Shown piece after piece: positions 7,419 through 16,862 of a stretch of 64,000 bases of DNA. Under the pieces are notes generated by a model. It was not told the origin of the DNA. It saw only the letters and a list, made by a program, of their open reading frames with translations, and did no database searches. A program made the translations under genes and the position numbers. The stretch comes from an uncultured Bacteroides sp. (GTDB lineage: Bacteria; Bacteroidota; Bacteroidia; Bacteroidales; Bacteroidaceae). Positions within the stretch are counted from its first letter, which is position 1, and each line of letters opens with the position of its first letter. The stretch lies in contig NZ_OY780936.1 in NCBI RefSeq assembly GCF_963675905.1, positions 1,116,001 through 1,180,000 on the forward strand. The letters are read 5' to 3'.

Positions 7419-9290
7419 TTATTTTCCGCGTTTCAAACGTTCAGTTTTTAAACGGTCACGTTCCTTAGCCATACGTTCCTGTTGCTCTTGCATATCAGCC
7501 ATTTTAGACATTAAGCCTGTTTTCTTCTTAGGTTTGTCACTGCTCTTATAAGCTTCTAGTTTTGCAAGAATCTTATCGTCGTTAACAACCTTTTTAAGAA
7601 CAACCATTGTAATGATACTAATCAGGGTAGAAAGCAAATAATAGTAGTTCAAACCTGATGCATAATCGTTCAAAATGAAGATAAACATGATTGGCATTAC
7701 ATACATCATAGCTTTCATACCTGGCATTTGTTGCTGACCGGTATCTTGCTGATTCATTGTATACTTAGTATTTAGAATGTTTGCCAATGACATTAACAAG
7801 CAGAACAAACTGATGTGATTTCCTACAAACGGAATATGCTGATTCCATTGAATAAAGGCATCGAATGTTGAAAGGTCGTCTGCCCAAAGGAAACTCTGCT
7901 GACGCAATTCAATAGCACTAGGTACGAACATGAACAGTGCGATAACAATTGGCATCTGAAGCACCATTGGTAAGCATCCGCTCATTGGACTAACACCATA
8001 TTTGCTGTAAAGAGACATTGTTTCCTGTTGTTTCTTTAAAGCGTCTTCTTTCTTAGGATATTTCTGGCTTATGATATCAATCTGTGGCTTTAGAACTCTC
8101 ATTCTGGCAGATGACATATATGACTTGAATGTAAAGTAGAAAATAACCGCTTTTACAATTACAGTCATAAAGAATAGTACCCATCCCATGCTTAATCCAA
8201 GGCCAGTAAGCCAGTCGAATACATTAATGGTAAACACTTTGTTGATCCAGCGAAGGAAAGACCATCCTAGTGGAACAAGTTTATCAAGTTCAAGCTTGTT
8301 ACTATCGTCCTTATCTGCATCGAATGCTTTCAGCGTTTTGTAATGGTTAGGACCAAAGTAGAAATGCATGTTGGTAGCCTTAGAACCTTTAGCATCGAAG
8401 TAAGTAGTCATTGTTGATGAGTAATTCTTCAGATAACCGCTACCTTCATTTTCTAAGCTAGATTTCAAAACATTCTTTTCGAAATCCTGATCGGCAATAA
8501 ATACAGAAGAGAAATATTGAGTTTTGTAACCAATCCATTTTAATCTTCCTGTAATAGAGGCATCAGCATTCTTGCTTTCAGAGAGATTATCGGTGTCGGC
8601 ACCATCGTACTTATACATCAGGTAAGCATAACGGCCTTCGTTCTTATATCCTTTCTCTGCCTGACGAAGTTTCTGATTCCATTCAATATCTACGTAATTA
8701 ACGCTTGGAGACAGCTTGTCGAGCATGCCGTTAGCTTTAATACTGAAATCTACCATGTAGTTTCCTTTGTGCATGGTATATGTGAAATCGATATAGCTAT
8801 CATTGCTGGCAGCCAGACGCATTGTAACCGAAGAGTCGTTCTTGTTTACAGCCTGGAAATAATAATCCTTAGTTTCAATTTTTTCTTTCTTGTTATAGAA
8901 GAAGAAATTCATACTAACATCTTCTTTGTCGAATAAAACCAAAGGCTTTTTGTCCTGTCCGTTGTATTTCTTCAACATGGCAGAGTAAACTCGTCCGCCT
9001 TTGTTTGAGAATGTTAGTTTAACTAAATCATTTTCAATTGTAGTAAAGCTTTCGGTTCCCTTTGCAGCATTGTAGAAAGTAGCCATTGTATCAACAGCCT
9101 GAACTGCAACAGAGTCTGTAAAAGCAGCAGCTTTAGCTTTGTTGGCAGTATCTTTCTGAGCCAGTGTTTGAATGGAATCCTGAAAGTGTTTCTGGGCAAT
9201 AAGTTGTTTCTCACTGGGGCGTTGTAAAAAGGTAAATCCTATTAAAACAGCTCCAATCAGTCCGAATCCCACTAAGGTATTTTTGTCCAT
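7419..9290 (-). CDS. yidC: Membrane protein insertase YidC
   Basis: YidC inserts and folds inner-membrane proteins, alone or with SecYEG. The 623-residue length is normal for Bacteroidota. An N-terminal membrane anchor ([17 protein letters not shown], residues 6-22) is followed by the large periplasmic beta-sandwich domain (about 60-350). The conserved Oxa1-like core comes next (about 365-565) with [40 protein letters not shown] and a late hydrophobic pair. A Lys/Arg-rich cytoplasmic tail ([17 protein letters not shown]) probably contacts the ribosome. It follows pyrG by 34 bases in the same direction, so both are probably on one transcript ending at the hairpin just downstream. Confidence 0.97.
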   Translation of the reverse strand: MDKNTLVGFGLIGAVLIGFTFLQRPSEKQLIAQKHFQDSIQTLAQKDTANKAKAAAFTDSVAVQAVDTMATFYNAAKGTESFTTIENDLVKLTFSNKGGRVYSAMLKKYNGQDKKPLVLFDKEDVSMNFFFYNKKEKIETKDYYFQAVNKNDSSVTMRLAASNDSYIDFTYTMHKGNYMVDFSIKANGMLDKLSPSVNYVDIEWNQKLRQAEKGYKNEGRYAYLMYKYDGADTDNLSESKNADASITGRLKWIGYKTQYFSSVFIADQDFEKNVLKSSLENEGSGYLKNYSSTMTTYFDAKGSKATNMHFYFGPNHYKTLKAFDADKDDSNKLELDKLVPLGWSFLRWINKVFTINVFDWLTGLGLSMGWVLFFMTVIVKAVIFYFTFKSYMSSARMRVLKPQIDIISQKYPKKEDALKKQQETMSLYSKYGVSPMSGCLPMVLQMPIVIALFMFVPSAIELRQQSFLWADDLSTFDAFIQWNQHIPFVGNHISLFCLLMSLANILNTKYTMNQQDTGQQQMPGMKAMMYVMPIMFIFILNDYASGLNYYYLLSTLISIITMVVLKKVVNDDKILAKLEAYKSSDKPKKKTGLMSKMADMQEQQERMAKERDRLKTERLKRGK

Positions 9291-9324
9291 AATTACAAGT
9301 TATACATTTATATTTTTTAAAGTC

Positions 9325-10926
9325 TTATTTATTAATAGCGGCCTTAATAAAGGATACAAACAGTGGGTGAGGATTAAGCACAGTGCTGCTGTATTCCGGG
9401 TGGAATTGTGTACCTATATACCAACGTAAAGTAGGTATCTCTACAATCTCTACCAAGTCTGACTCTGGATTAACTCCCACACACTTCATACCAGCCTTTT
9501 CATATTCAGCTTTATATAAATTGTTGAATTCATAACGGTGACGGTGACGTTCCTGAATATGCTCTTTCTTATAAGCTTCGTAAGTCTTTGATTTTTTGTC
9601 TAATACACATTCAAAAGCACCCAGACGCATAGTTCCACCCATGTTGGTAATTGCTTTTTGTTCTTCCATAATGTCAATTACAGGGAACTTAGTGCTTTCG
9701 TTCATCTCTACAGAGTTTGCATCTGCATAGCCTAACACGTTTCTTGCAAATTCAATACAGATTGATTGCATACCCAGACAGATACCAAATGTTGGAATAT
9801 CATTTTCGCGAGTATATTTTGCTGCTACGAACTTACCTTCGATACCTCTAGGACCAAATCCCGGACAGATAACAACACCATCTACATTGCTTAACTTCTC
9901 AGCAACATTGGCTTCTGTAAGTTTTTCGCTCTGTACATATTCAATCTTAACCTTACGATCGTTGTAAGTAGCTGCTTGCGAAAGAGATTCGAGAATTGAT
10001 TTGTACGCATCCTGCAATTCTACGTATTTACCAACAAGGGCAATTTTAACTTCTTTGGTTGCCTTGTTTCTTCTTTCAATAAATGCTTTCCATGAATCCA
10101 GGTTTGGCTTGTTACCAATTGGTAACCCCATTTTGCTAAGGATTGTTTCATCAAGTCCTTGTTCCTGCATTTTTAATGGAACTTCGTAGATACTTGGTAC
10201 GTCTGTTGACTGAACTACAGCTCTGTCTTCTACATTACAGAATAGTGCAACTTTCTTTCTTAAGCTGTCGCTTAAGTCGTGTTCACTGCGAAGTACCAGG
10301 ATATCTGGCTGTACTCCTAATTCCTGTAATTGCTTTACAGAGTGCTGAGTAGGTTTAGTCTTCAACTCTTTAGCAGCAGCAAGATAAGGTACATAAGTTA
10401 AGTGTACGCAAAGCGCATTATTACCTAACTCCCAACGAAGCTGACGCATACTTTCAATAAATGGAAGAGATTCGATGTCACCAACAGTACCACCAATTTC
10501 TGAAATTACAAAGTCGTATTTGTATTTACTACCAAGAAATTTAACGTTTCGTTTAATTTCGTCTGTAATATGAGGTATAACCTGAATAGTTTTACCTAAG
10601 AAGTCGCCACGGCGTTCTTTGTCAATTACACTCTTGTAAATACGTCCTGTTGTAATATTATTGGCCTTAGTAGTCTGAATATCCAACATTCGTTCATAAT
10701 GTCCCAAGTCAAGGTCACATTCATGACCATCAACTGTGACGTAACATTCCCCATGTTCGTAAGGGTTAAGTGTTCCTGAGTCAATATTGATATAAGGATC
10801 GAACTTCTGTATAGTTACCTTATAGCCTCTTGCTTGAAGTAACTTACCAATTGATGATGCAATAATTCCTTTACCTAATGAAGAGGCAACCCCTCCTGTG
10901 ACGAAGATGTACTTTGTTTCTCCCAC
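9325..10926 (-). CDS. pyrG: CTP synthase (glutamine-hydrolysing)
   Basis: Catalyses UTP + ATP + glutamine to CTP, the last step of pyrimidine nucleotide synthesis. The 533-residue protein has the N-terminal synthetase domain (KYIFVTGGVASSLGKGI nucleotide loop, QKFDPYINIDSGTLNPYEHG, about residues 1-270). The C-terminal class I glutamine amidotransferase domain (about 290-530) has the oxyanion motif CPGFGPRG, nucleophile Cys383 in FGICLGMQ, and the His/Glu pair in FHPEYSS. It is the first gene of a likely two-gene unit with yidC. A TATTTTTG box on the minus strand (10983-10990) lies about 57 bases before the ATG. Confidence 0.98.
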   Translation of the reverse strand: MGETKYIFVTGGVASSLGKGIIASSIGKLLQARGYKVTIQKFDPYINIDSGTLNPYEHGECYVTVDGHECDLDLGHYERMLDIQTTKANNITTGRIYKSVIDKERRGDFLGKTIQVIPHITDEIKRNVKFLGSKYKYDFVISEIGGTVGDIESLPFIESMRQLRWELGNNALCVHLTYVPYLAAAKELKTKPTQHSVKQLQELGVQPDILVLRSEHDLSDSLRKKVALFCNVEDRAVVQSTDVPSIYEVPLKMQEQGLDETILSKMGLPIGNKPNLDSWKAFIERRNKATKEVKIALVGKYVELQDAYKSILESLSQAATYNDRKVKIEYVQSEKLTEANVAEKLSNVDGVVICPGFGPRGIEGKFVAAKYTRENDIPTFGICLGMQSICIEFARNVLGYADANSVEMNESTKFPVIDIMEEQKAITNMGGTMRLGAFECVLDKKSKTYEAYKKEHIQERHRHRYEFNNLYKAEYEKAGMKCVGVNPESDLVEIVEIPTLRWYIGTQFHPEYSSTVLNPHPLFVSFIKAAINK

Positions 10927-10982
10927 GACAATACTATTTTATTATAATTAAATTAAGCGGTTTTTTTAGACCTTTTAAACCG

Positions 10983-10990
10983 CAAAAATA
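10983..10990 (-). promoter_or_regulatory. Probable -7 box for pyrG-yidC
   Basis: The minus strand reads TATTTTTG, matching the Bacteroidetes TAnnTTTG consensus, in the gap between pyrG and the rightward gene at 11116. No TTG at the usual distance was seen. Confidence 0.45.
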
Positions 10991-11082
10991 CTAAAAAAAG
11001 AGGACGTGGTTAAATTTTCAACTTAAAATTATTATAAAAAACAATATTTGGGGATTCTTTATGCAATTTAAATATTTAGTTG

Positions 11083-11090
11083 TAGCTTTG
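11083..11090 (+). promoter_or_regulatory. Probable -7 box for the DUF3078 gene
   Basis: TAGCTTTG, an exact TAnnTTTG match, ends 25 bases before the ATG at 11116. Confidence 0.55.
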
Positions 11091-11115
11091 TGATTTATTA
11101 GTTTTTAAATACGGT

Positions 11116-12492
11116 ATGAAAAAAGAATTTACTTTAATTTTATTATTGTTTTTTACGCTTACTTCGTTTGCTAATAATAAGAAAAGTCAGCGTTCTTCCT
11201 TGGAGAAAATTGAGCAGGATACGGTATTCCTGAAAAAGTACAGTGACGCACTTACAACATTGTATAATCGTCATCTGGGAGTGTTGGACTCATTGAATAA
11301 TGATTCTGTACCGGCCAGAAATATTGAGCTTGAGCCAAGATTCTACAGATTGTTTGTGCCTCTTGCATATTATTATTCTCCTGTTGAAGATACTTTTAAT
11401 CCTGAATGGAAATCACTAGGAATACAAAATCAAGAATATCCTCTTGATGAGCTTTTTCCTATTGATAAAAATGCGTTCAACCAGACAGAAAGGATAAACC
11501 ATATTGTAAATAAAGCTTTGCTATATACATATCTTAGATATCCTGATCTGGTTGTTAATTTTGAAGATAATATAACCAGGCAATCAATATATAGAGTTGA
11601 AGAAACAGAAGAATTAAAACCTAAAACTTCTGTTATAAAGCTCTTTAAACCAGAGCCTATGAGTAATCATGTGGATAAGGTTCAGGTAACAATTCAGAAA
11701 CCTAATTTCTGGGTTAATTATGGTTCAGGGTCTATGCAGTTTACTCAGAACTACATTTCGGATAACTGGTATAATGGTGGCGAAAGTACAAACTCTGTAT
11801 TGATGAATCTTAAGTTAGTAGCTAATTATAATGATCAGCAAAAGATTCAGTTTGATAATACTTTCGAAGCTAAAATGGGATTCAATACTGTGTCTTCAGA
11901 TACATTACGCCCATACAGAATAAATACAGATCTGCTTCGTATGTCTAGTAAACTGGGCTTAAAAGCAGCTTCCAACTGGTATTATACAATATCTGGTGAG
12001 TTCACTACTCAGTTCTTTAAGAATTATTCTACTAACAGCAGAAATCTTAAATCGTCTTTCCTTGCTCCGGCCAATTTTAACTTAAGTATTGGTATGGATT
12101 ACAAGGTAAACAAAAAGAAGCTTACTTTATCTGTAGTTATGTCTCCGGCTGCGTATAATATGAAATATGTAGGAAACGATAAGGTGAATGAAACAAGTTA
12201 TGGTTTGAAGGAAGGCGAATCTTTCTTGCATGATGTCGGTTCTAAGTTGCTGACTAACATGAAATGGACAATGTTTCCATCCGTAACCTGGGAGTCTCGT
12301 TTATACTATTTCACCAGCTACAAAAAAGTAGAAGCAGAATGGGAAAACACCTTTAACTTTGTGTTGAACCGTTATTTGTCGACCAAACTGTTCTTCCACG
12401 GACGATTTGATGATGGTGTTTCACGTCGCCCGGGTAAATCATATTTCCAATTTAAAGAGTTACTCAGCTTTGGTATAAATTACTCCTGGTAA
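11116..12492 (+). CDS. DUF3078 domain-containing protein, likely outer-membrane beta-barrel
   Basis: A 458-residue exported protein with signal peptide (FTLILLLFFTLTSFANN, residues 4-20). The N-terminal 190 residues are soluble-looking. From KPNFWVNYGSGSMQFTQNYI (about residue 195) on, it has the alternating pattern of DUF3078: ISDNWYNGGEST, repeated aromatic-ended strands, and a final FKELLSFGINYSW ending in Trp as outer-membrane barrels often do. The family is common in Bacteroidota and its function is unknown. It is monocistronic, with a -7 box 25 bases upstream and a strong terminator just after the stop. Confidence 0.85.
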   Translation: MKKEFTLILLLFFTLTSFANNKKSQRSSLEKIEQDTVFLKKYSDALTTLYNRHLGVLDSLNNDSVPARNIELEPRFYRLFVPLAYYYSPVEDTFNPEWKSLGIQNQEYPLDELFPIDKNAFNQTERINHIVNKALLYTYLRYPDLVVNFEDNITRQSIYRVEETEELKPKTSVIKLFKPEPMSNHVDKVQVTIQKPNFWVNYGSGSMQFTQNYISDNWYNGGESTNSVLMNLKLVANYNDQQKIQFDNTFEAKMGFNTVSSDTLRPYRINTDLLRMSSKLGLKAASNWYYTISGEFTTQFFKNYSTNSRNLKSSFLAPANFNLSIGMDYKVNKKKLTLSVVMSPAAYNMKYVGNDKVNETSYGLKEGESFLHDVGSKLLTNMKWTMFPSVTWESRLYYFTSYKKVEAEWENTFNFVLNRYLSTKLFFHGRFDDGVSRRPGKSYFQFKELLSFGINYSW

Positions 12493-12516
12493 ACAGGTCT
12501 ATAAATTAATAAATGG

Positions 12517-12552
12517 CACTCCCCGTATGTTGATTTAAACATGCGGGGAGTG
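12517..12552 (+). terminator. Intrinsic terminator of the DUF3078 gene
   Basis: CACTCCCCGTATGTT (12517-12531) pairs over 15 bp, with one G-U, with AACATGCGGGGAGTG (12538-12552) around a 6-base loop. TTTGTTTTT follows. Confidence 0.93.
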
Positions 12553-12584
12553 TTTGTTTTTACATGATTATTATTCATTAAACC

Positions 12585-12636
12585 ATTCACCAATAAATAA
12601 AATCCATTTCTGAATGAATGAAATTTATTGGCGAAT
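12585..12636. other. Imperfect stem-loop upstream of the IMPase-like gene
   Basis: ATTCACCAATAAAT (12585-12598) and ATTTATTGGCGAAT (12623-12636) match in inverted orientation at 13 of 14 positions. Role unknown; it lies between the terminator and the next promoter. Confidence 0.35.
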
Positions 12637-12762
12637 AATGTCCAGCTATTGATTAATACTTTTTTGTAATGTAACAGATTCTTTTACAGCATCTTCAAGA
12701 GATTAACATCAAATAACTGAAATTCTGCACAACATTATAGTTCCATTTACAGTAATAATCTG

Positions 12763-12770
12763 TACATTTG
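12763..12770 (+). promoter_or_regulatory. Probable -7 box for the IMPase-like gene
   Basis: TACATTTG, an exact consensus match, ends 21 bases before the ATG at 12792. Confidence 0.55.
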
Positions 12771-12791
12771 GTTCATTAAAAACAAACAGGT

Positions 12792-13586
12792 ATGCTAGAT
12801 TTAGAAAAAATTACAGAGAAAGTACGTCAGCTGGCTATTGAAACCGGTGGCTTTCTTCGGGAAGAACGTATCAACTTTAACAGAGATAGGGTAGAAGAAA
12901 AGAATTCGCACGATTATGTATCATATGTAGATAAAGAATCGGAACGCAGAGTTGTAGCCCGCTTGTCGGAGCTGATTCCGGAAGCCGGATTTATTGCAGA
13001 AGAAGGATCGGGCACTCATGGTGATGAAGAATATTTCTGGTTGGTTGATCCTCTTGACGGGACTACAAACTATATCCATAACAATGCTCCGTATTGCGTT
13101 AGCATAGCATTGAGAAGTAAAACGGAACTATTGATTGGAGTAGTGTATGAAGTATGCCGGGATGAATGTTTTTGGGCATGGAAAGGTAGCAAAGCCTATT
13201 TAAACGGCAATGAAATTCATGTGTCGGATGTTGATGTAATGGACACTGCGTTTATCGCTTTGGGATTCCCTTATAATTATAAAGCGTATAAACCAATGGC
13301 ACTTCATATTGTTCAGGAATTATATGGTAAAGCAGGAGGTTTACGCTTACAGGGAGCTGCAGCTGCCGAAATCTGTTATATAGCAGCAGGACGGTTTGAG
13401 GCACGTATAGAAGCGTTTCTTGGTCCATGGGACATAGCTGCAGGAGCATTAATCTTAATGCAGGCAGGAGGTAAAGTTACAGATTTTGATGGAGGGGATA
13501 CTTTTTATTCAGGACATCAGGTTCTTGCTACAAACGGAAAACTTCATAATCAGCTACTTGAGGTTGTAAGAACGGGTAAAGAATAG
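12792..13586 (+). CDS. Inositol monophosphatase family protein
   Basis: A 264-residue magnesium-dependent sugar or inositol phosphatase fold. The metal site is seen as the Glu pair in FIAEEGSG (about residue 75), WLVDPLDGTTNYIHN (Asp86, Asp89, Gly, Thr) and the late GPWDIAAGALILMQAGG (Asp near residue 217). Family members hydrolyse myo-inositol-1-phosphate, 3'-phosphoadenosine-5'-phosphate or related substrates, and the real substrate here cannot be told. Length and motif order are normal. It has its own -7 box, and the next gene starts 84 bases downstream with its own -7 box. Confidence 0.92.
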   Translation: MLDLEKITEKVRQLAIETGGFLREERINFNRDRVEEKNSHDYVSYVDKESERRVVARLSELIPEAGFIAEEGSGTHGDEEYFWLVDPLDGTTNYIHNNAPYCVSIALRSKTELLIGVVYEVCRDECFWAWKGSKAYLNGNEIHVSDVDVMDTAFIALGFPYNYKAYKPMALHIVQELYGKAGGLRLQGAAAAEICYIAAGRFEARIEAFLGPWDIAAGALILMQAGGKVTDFDGGDTFYSGHQVLATNGKLHNQLLEVVRTGKE

Positions 13587-13637
13587 TGCTGATCTCATTT
13601 TTGCATTAAAATATACGGTAATACAATTTTATTTTAG

Positions 13638-13645
13638 TACGTTTG
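13638..13645 (+). promoter_or_regulatory. Probable -7 box for the DUF2461-YhcH-glgB-DUF6057 run
   Basis: TACGTTTG, an exact consensus match, ends 25 bases before the ATG at 13671. Confidence 0.5.
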
Positions 13646-13670
13646 TAGTGGTAAAAAGATAAATGTAATA

Positions 13671-14336
13671 ATGAATATACCTATTATATTTCAGTTCTTA
13701 AAAGAACTATCTTTAAATAATAATCGCGAATGGTTTAATGACCATAAGGACGATTATCTGAAAGCTCAGGCTGAATTCGAAAACTTACTGACTGCCATTA
13801 TTCAACGGATATCTCTGTTTGATGATGAGATTGTTGGAATTCAGGCAAAAGACTGCACATACCGCATTTACCGAGATGTTCGTTTTTCTCAGGATAAATC
13901 TCCGTACAAACTCCATTTTGGTGGATATATTAATGGAAAAGGAAAGAAGTCAGAGCATTGTGGCTACTATGTTCATCTGCAGCTGGGCTATTGTCTACTG
14001 GCAGGAGGTAGTCTATGCCCTCCACCTGATATTCTGAAGGCATTAAGACAATCTGTCTATGATAATATTGACGAATATCGTTCTATAGTAGAAGATCCTG
14101 CTTTTAAGAAATACTTTCCGGTTATTGGAGAAAACTTTCTGAAGACAGCTCCTAAAGGATTTCCTAAGGATTTTAAATACATTGATTATCTCAAACCAAA
14201 GGAATTTATATGCTCTTATCAGGTTCCTGATGAGTTCTTTCTGGATGAAAAGATGCTCGATAATGTAGCCGATGCATTTAAGCAACTGAAACGCTTTAGC
14301 GACTTCACTAATTATACAATTGATGAATTTGAATAA
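13671..14336 (+). CDS. DUF2461 (TIGR02453) family protein
   Basis: A 221-residue soluble protein of a widespread family of unknown function. The diagnostic N-terminal FLKELSLNNNREWFNDHKDD is followed by YRIYRDVRFSQDKSPYKLHF (about residues 65-84), GYYVHLQLG and a C-terminal LKRFSDF segment. It leads a close-packed group: YhcH follows after 40 bases, then glgB and DUF6057. The link to glycogen enzymes may be only positional. Confidence 0.9.
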   Translation: MNIPIIFQFLKELSLNNNREWFNDHKDDYLKAQAEFENLLTAIIQRISLFDDEIVGIQAKDCTYRIYRDVRFSQDKSPYKLHFGGYINGKGKKSEHCGYYVHLQLGYCLLAGGSLCPPPDILKALRQSVYDNIDEYRSIVEDPAFKKYFPVIGENFLKTAPKGFPKDFKYIDYLKPKEFICSYQVPDEFFLDEKMLDNVADAFKQLKRFSDFTNYTIDEFE

Positions 14337-14376
14337 AATAAAAATAGTAATTATTAATCTAATAAATTAAAAAGTT

Positions 14377-14823
14377 ATGGTAGTAGATAAAATTGAAAAT
14401 TTGGACAAATATGTTTCTTTGAATCCTCTTTTTGCTCAGGCTATTGAATTTCTGAAATCAAATAATCTTTCGGAAATGGAAGTAGGTAAAACTGAACTTA
14501 AAGGTGCCGATTTAGTTGTTAATGTAGCACAGACTAGCCCAAAAACAAAGGAACAAGCCAAATTGGAAACACACAATAAGTTTATTGATATTCAGATTCC
14601 ATTGTCGGGCGTAGAAGTTATGGGATACACTGCTGGTGTAGACTGTAAACCTGCTGATGCTGCTTATAATGCAGAAAAAGATATTACTTTCTTTGACGGT
14701 TTGGCCGATAGCTATATTGCTGTAAAACCAGGAATGTTTGCTATATTCTTCCCTGAAGACGGTCATGCTCCTGGTATTACTGAAACCGGAGTTAAGAAAG
14801 TTATCGTTAAAGTATTAGCTTAA
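14377..14823 (+). CDS. YhcH/YjgK/YiaL family protein
   Basis: A 148-residue cupin-like protein of the family (DUF386) that includes E. coli YhcH and the EbgC beta-galactosidase subunit. Visible hallmarks are LETHNKFIDIQIPLSGVEVM (the ETH...DI...G...E core, about residues 67-86) and the metal-binding tail GMFAIFFPEDGHAPGI. Members have been linked to handling of free sugars or sialic acid, but the specific reaction here is unknown. It lies 40 bases after DUF2461 and 23 bases before glgB. Confidence 0.93.
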   Translation: MVVDKIENLDKYVSLNPLFAQAIEFLKSNNLSEMEVGKTELKGADLVVNVAQTSPKTKEQAKLETHNKFIDIQIPLSGVEVMGYTAGVDCKPADAAYNAEKDITFFDGLADSYIAVKPGMFAIFFPEDGHAPGITETGVKKVIVKVLA

Positions 14824-14846
14824 GTTATACTTACCAACACACACCT

Positions 14847-16859
14847 ATGAATAAGACACTGAATTTAATTAAGAGAGACTCATGGCTTGAACCCTACAAG
14901 GAAGCAATAACAGGACGCTATGAACATGCGCTCTATAAAGAGTCTGAATTAACCGAAAAAGGTAAAATAACGCTTTCATACTTTGCTTCCGGATATCTGT
15001 ATTTCGGATTACACCGAACCAACGATGGATGGATATTCCGTGAATGTGCTCCTAATGCCACTTGTATTTATATGATTGGTACATTCAGTGACTGGCAGGA
15101 AAAAGAATCTTATAAATTACAACGCATTGGTAATGGGAATTGGGAATTGAAATTACCTGCCGATGCGTTGAAACATGGTGAGTTATATAAACTAAAAATC
15201 TTCTGGGAGGGAGGACAAGGTGAACGTATTCCTGCATGGGCAACACGTGTAGTGCAGGATGATGTTACCAAAATATTTTCCGCTCAAGTATGGTCTCCTG
15301 AAGAAGCTTTTCAGTTTAGTAAAACACCATTTATTCCTAAAAAAGATCCGCTTTTAATCTATGAGTGCCATATCGGTATGGCTCAGCAAGAGGAAAAGGT
15401 AGGAACTTACAATGAATTCCGGGAAAAAATACTTCCACGAATAGCAAAGGCAGGATACAACTGTATTCAGATTATGGCTATTCAGGAACATCCTTATTAC
15501 GGAAGTTTTGGTTATCACGTATCCAATTTCTTTGCAGCATCTTCGCGTTTCGGAACTCCTGAAGAGTTGAAGCTGCTGATTGATACAGCTCACGGATTAG
15601 GTATTGCTGTGATTATGGATATTGTTCATTCTCATGCAGCCAAGAATGAAATAGAAGGATTAGGAAACTTTGCTGGCGATCCATATCAGTACTTCTATCA
15701 AGGTGCTAAAAGAGAACATCCGGCATGGGATTCACTTTGCTTTGATTACGGCAAGGACGAGGTTCTTCATTTCTTACTTTCCAACTGTAAATTCTGGATG
15801 AATGAGTACAAGTTTGATGGATTTCGTTTCGATGGTGTAACTTCCATGCTTTATCACAGTCATGGTTTAGGAGAAGCATTTGTTGGCTATGGCGATTATT
15901 TCAATGGCCATCAGGATGACAATGCCATATGTTACCTTACATTGGCAAACAGGCTTATACACGAGGTAAATCCTGAGGCTATAACTATTGCCGAAGAAGT
16001 ATCTGGTATGCCCGGATTAGCTGCTAAAACCGAAGATGGTGGGTATGGGTTTGATTACCGTATGGCAATGAATATTCCAGATTACTGGATAAAGACAATC
16101 AAGGAAAAAATTGACGAGGACTGGAAACCTTCATCTATATTCTGGGAAGTAACCAATCGTCGTAAAGACGAAAAAACTATTTCCTATGCAGAAAGTCATG
16201 ATCAGGCGTTAGTGGGTGATAAAACTCTTATATTCCGCTTAATTGATGCTGATATGTATTGGCATATGCAGAAAGGTAGCGAAAACTACACTGTAAATCG
16301 GGGAATAGCTCTTCATAAAATGATCCGTTTGGTTACTGCTACTACAATCAATGGTGGATATCTCAACTTCATGGGGAATGAATTTGGCCATCCGGAATGG
16401 ATTGATTTTCCGCGTGAAGGTAATGGATGGTCATGTAAATATGCACGTCGTCAATGGGATCTTGTAGATCGTAAAACGTTGGTTTATCACTATTTGGCCG
16501 ATTTTGATCAACAAATGATTGAATTGGTTGAAGGTGTTAAAGATTTCCAGAGTCTTCCAATTGAAGAAATATGGCATAATGATGGTGATCAGATATTGGC
16601 ATATAAACGTGAAGACCTGGTTTTTGTATTCAACTTTAATCCGGCTAAATCATTTACCGATTATGGCTTCCTTGTTGCTCCGGGCTCGTATAGTGTTGTA
16701 CTAAATACCGATGCTAAGGAATTTGGCGGAAATGGATTGGCAGATGACAATATTAAGCATTTAACTAATTTTGATCCGTTATATAAAGGTGAAAATAAAG
16801 AGTGGTTAAAACTATATATTCCGGCCCGCTCTGCAGTAGTATTGCGTAAAACAGAATAG
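14847..16859 (+). CDS. glgB: 1,4-alpha-glucan branching enzyme (GH13)
   Basis: Makes alpha-1,6 branches in glycogen by moving short alpha-1,4 chains. The 670-residue protein has an N-terminal CBM48-like domain (about 50-145, ending before IYECHIGMAQ), the GH13 barrel and a C-terminal beta domain. Catalytic residues by count are nucleophile Asp329 in FRFDGVTS, acid/base Glu383 in IAEEVSG and stabiliser Asp452 in ESHDQAL. The length and the absence of a long bacterial N1 extension resemble the eukaryote-like branching enzymes found in Bacteroidota. It overlaps nothing but is followed after only three bases by the DUF6057 membrane protein. Confidence 0.96.
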   Translation: MNKTLNLIKRDSWLEPYKEAITGRYEHALYKESELTEKGKITLSYFASGYLYFGLHRTNDGWIFRECAPNATCIYMIGTFSDWQEKESYKLQRIGNGNWELKLPADALKHGELYKLKIFWEGGQGERIPAWATRVVQDDVTKIFSAQVWSPEEAFQFSKTPFIPKKDPLLIYECHIGMAQQEEKVGTYNEFREKILPRIAKAGYNCIQIMAIQEHPYYGSFGYHVSNFFAASSRFGTPEELKLLIDTAHGLGIAVIMDIVHSHAAKNEIEGLGNFAGDPYQYFYQGAKREHPAWDSLCFDYGKDEVLHFLLSNCKFWMNEYKFDGFRFDGVTSMLYHSHGLGEAFVGYGDYFNGHQDDNAICYLTLANRLIHEVNPEAITIAEEVSGMPGLAAKTEDGGYGFDYRMAMNIPDYWIKTIKEKIDEDWKPSSIFWEVTNRRKDEKTISYAESHDQALVGDKTLIFRLIDADMYWHMQKGSENYTVNRGIALHKMIRLVTATTINGGYLNFMGNEFGHPEWIDFPREGNGWSCKYARRQWDLVDRKTLVYHYLADFDQQMIELVEGVKDFQSLPIEEIWHNDGDQILAYKREDLVFVFNFNPAKSFTDYGFLVAPGSYSVVLNTDAKEFGGNGLADDNIKHLTNFDPLYKGENKEWLKLYIPARSAVVLRKTE

Positions 16860-16862
16860 TTT

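Noticed and set aside
7309-7551. 80-codon rightward open frame
   Set aside because: It runs antisense through the end of yidC and its terminator.
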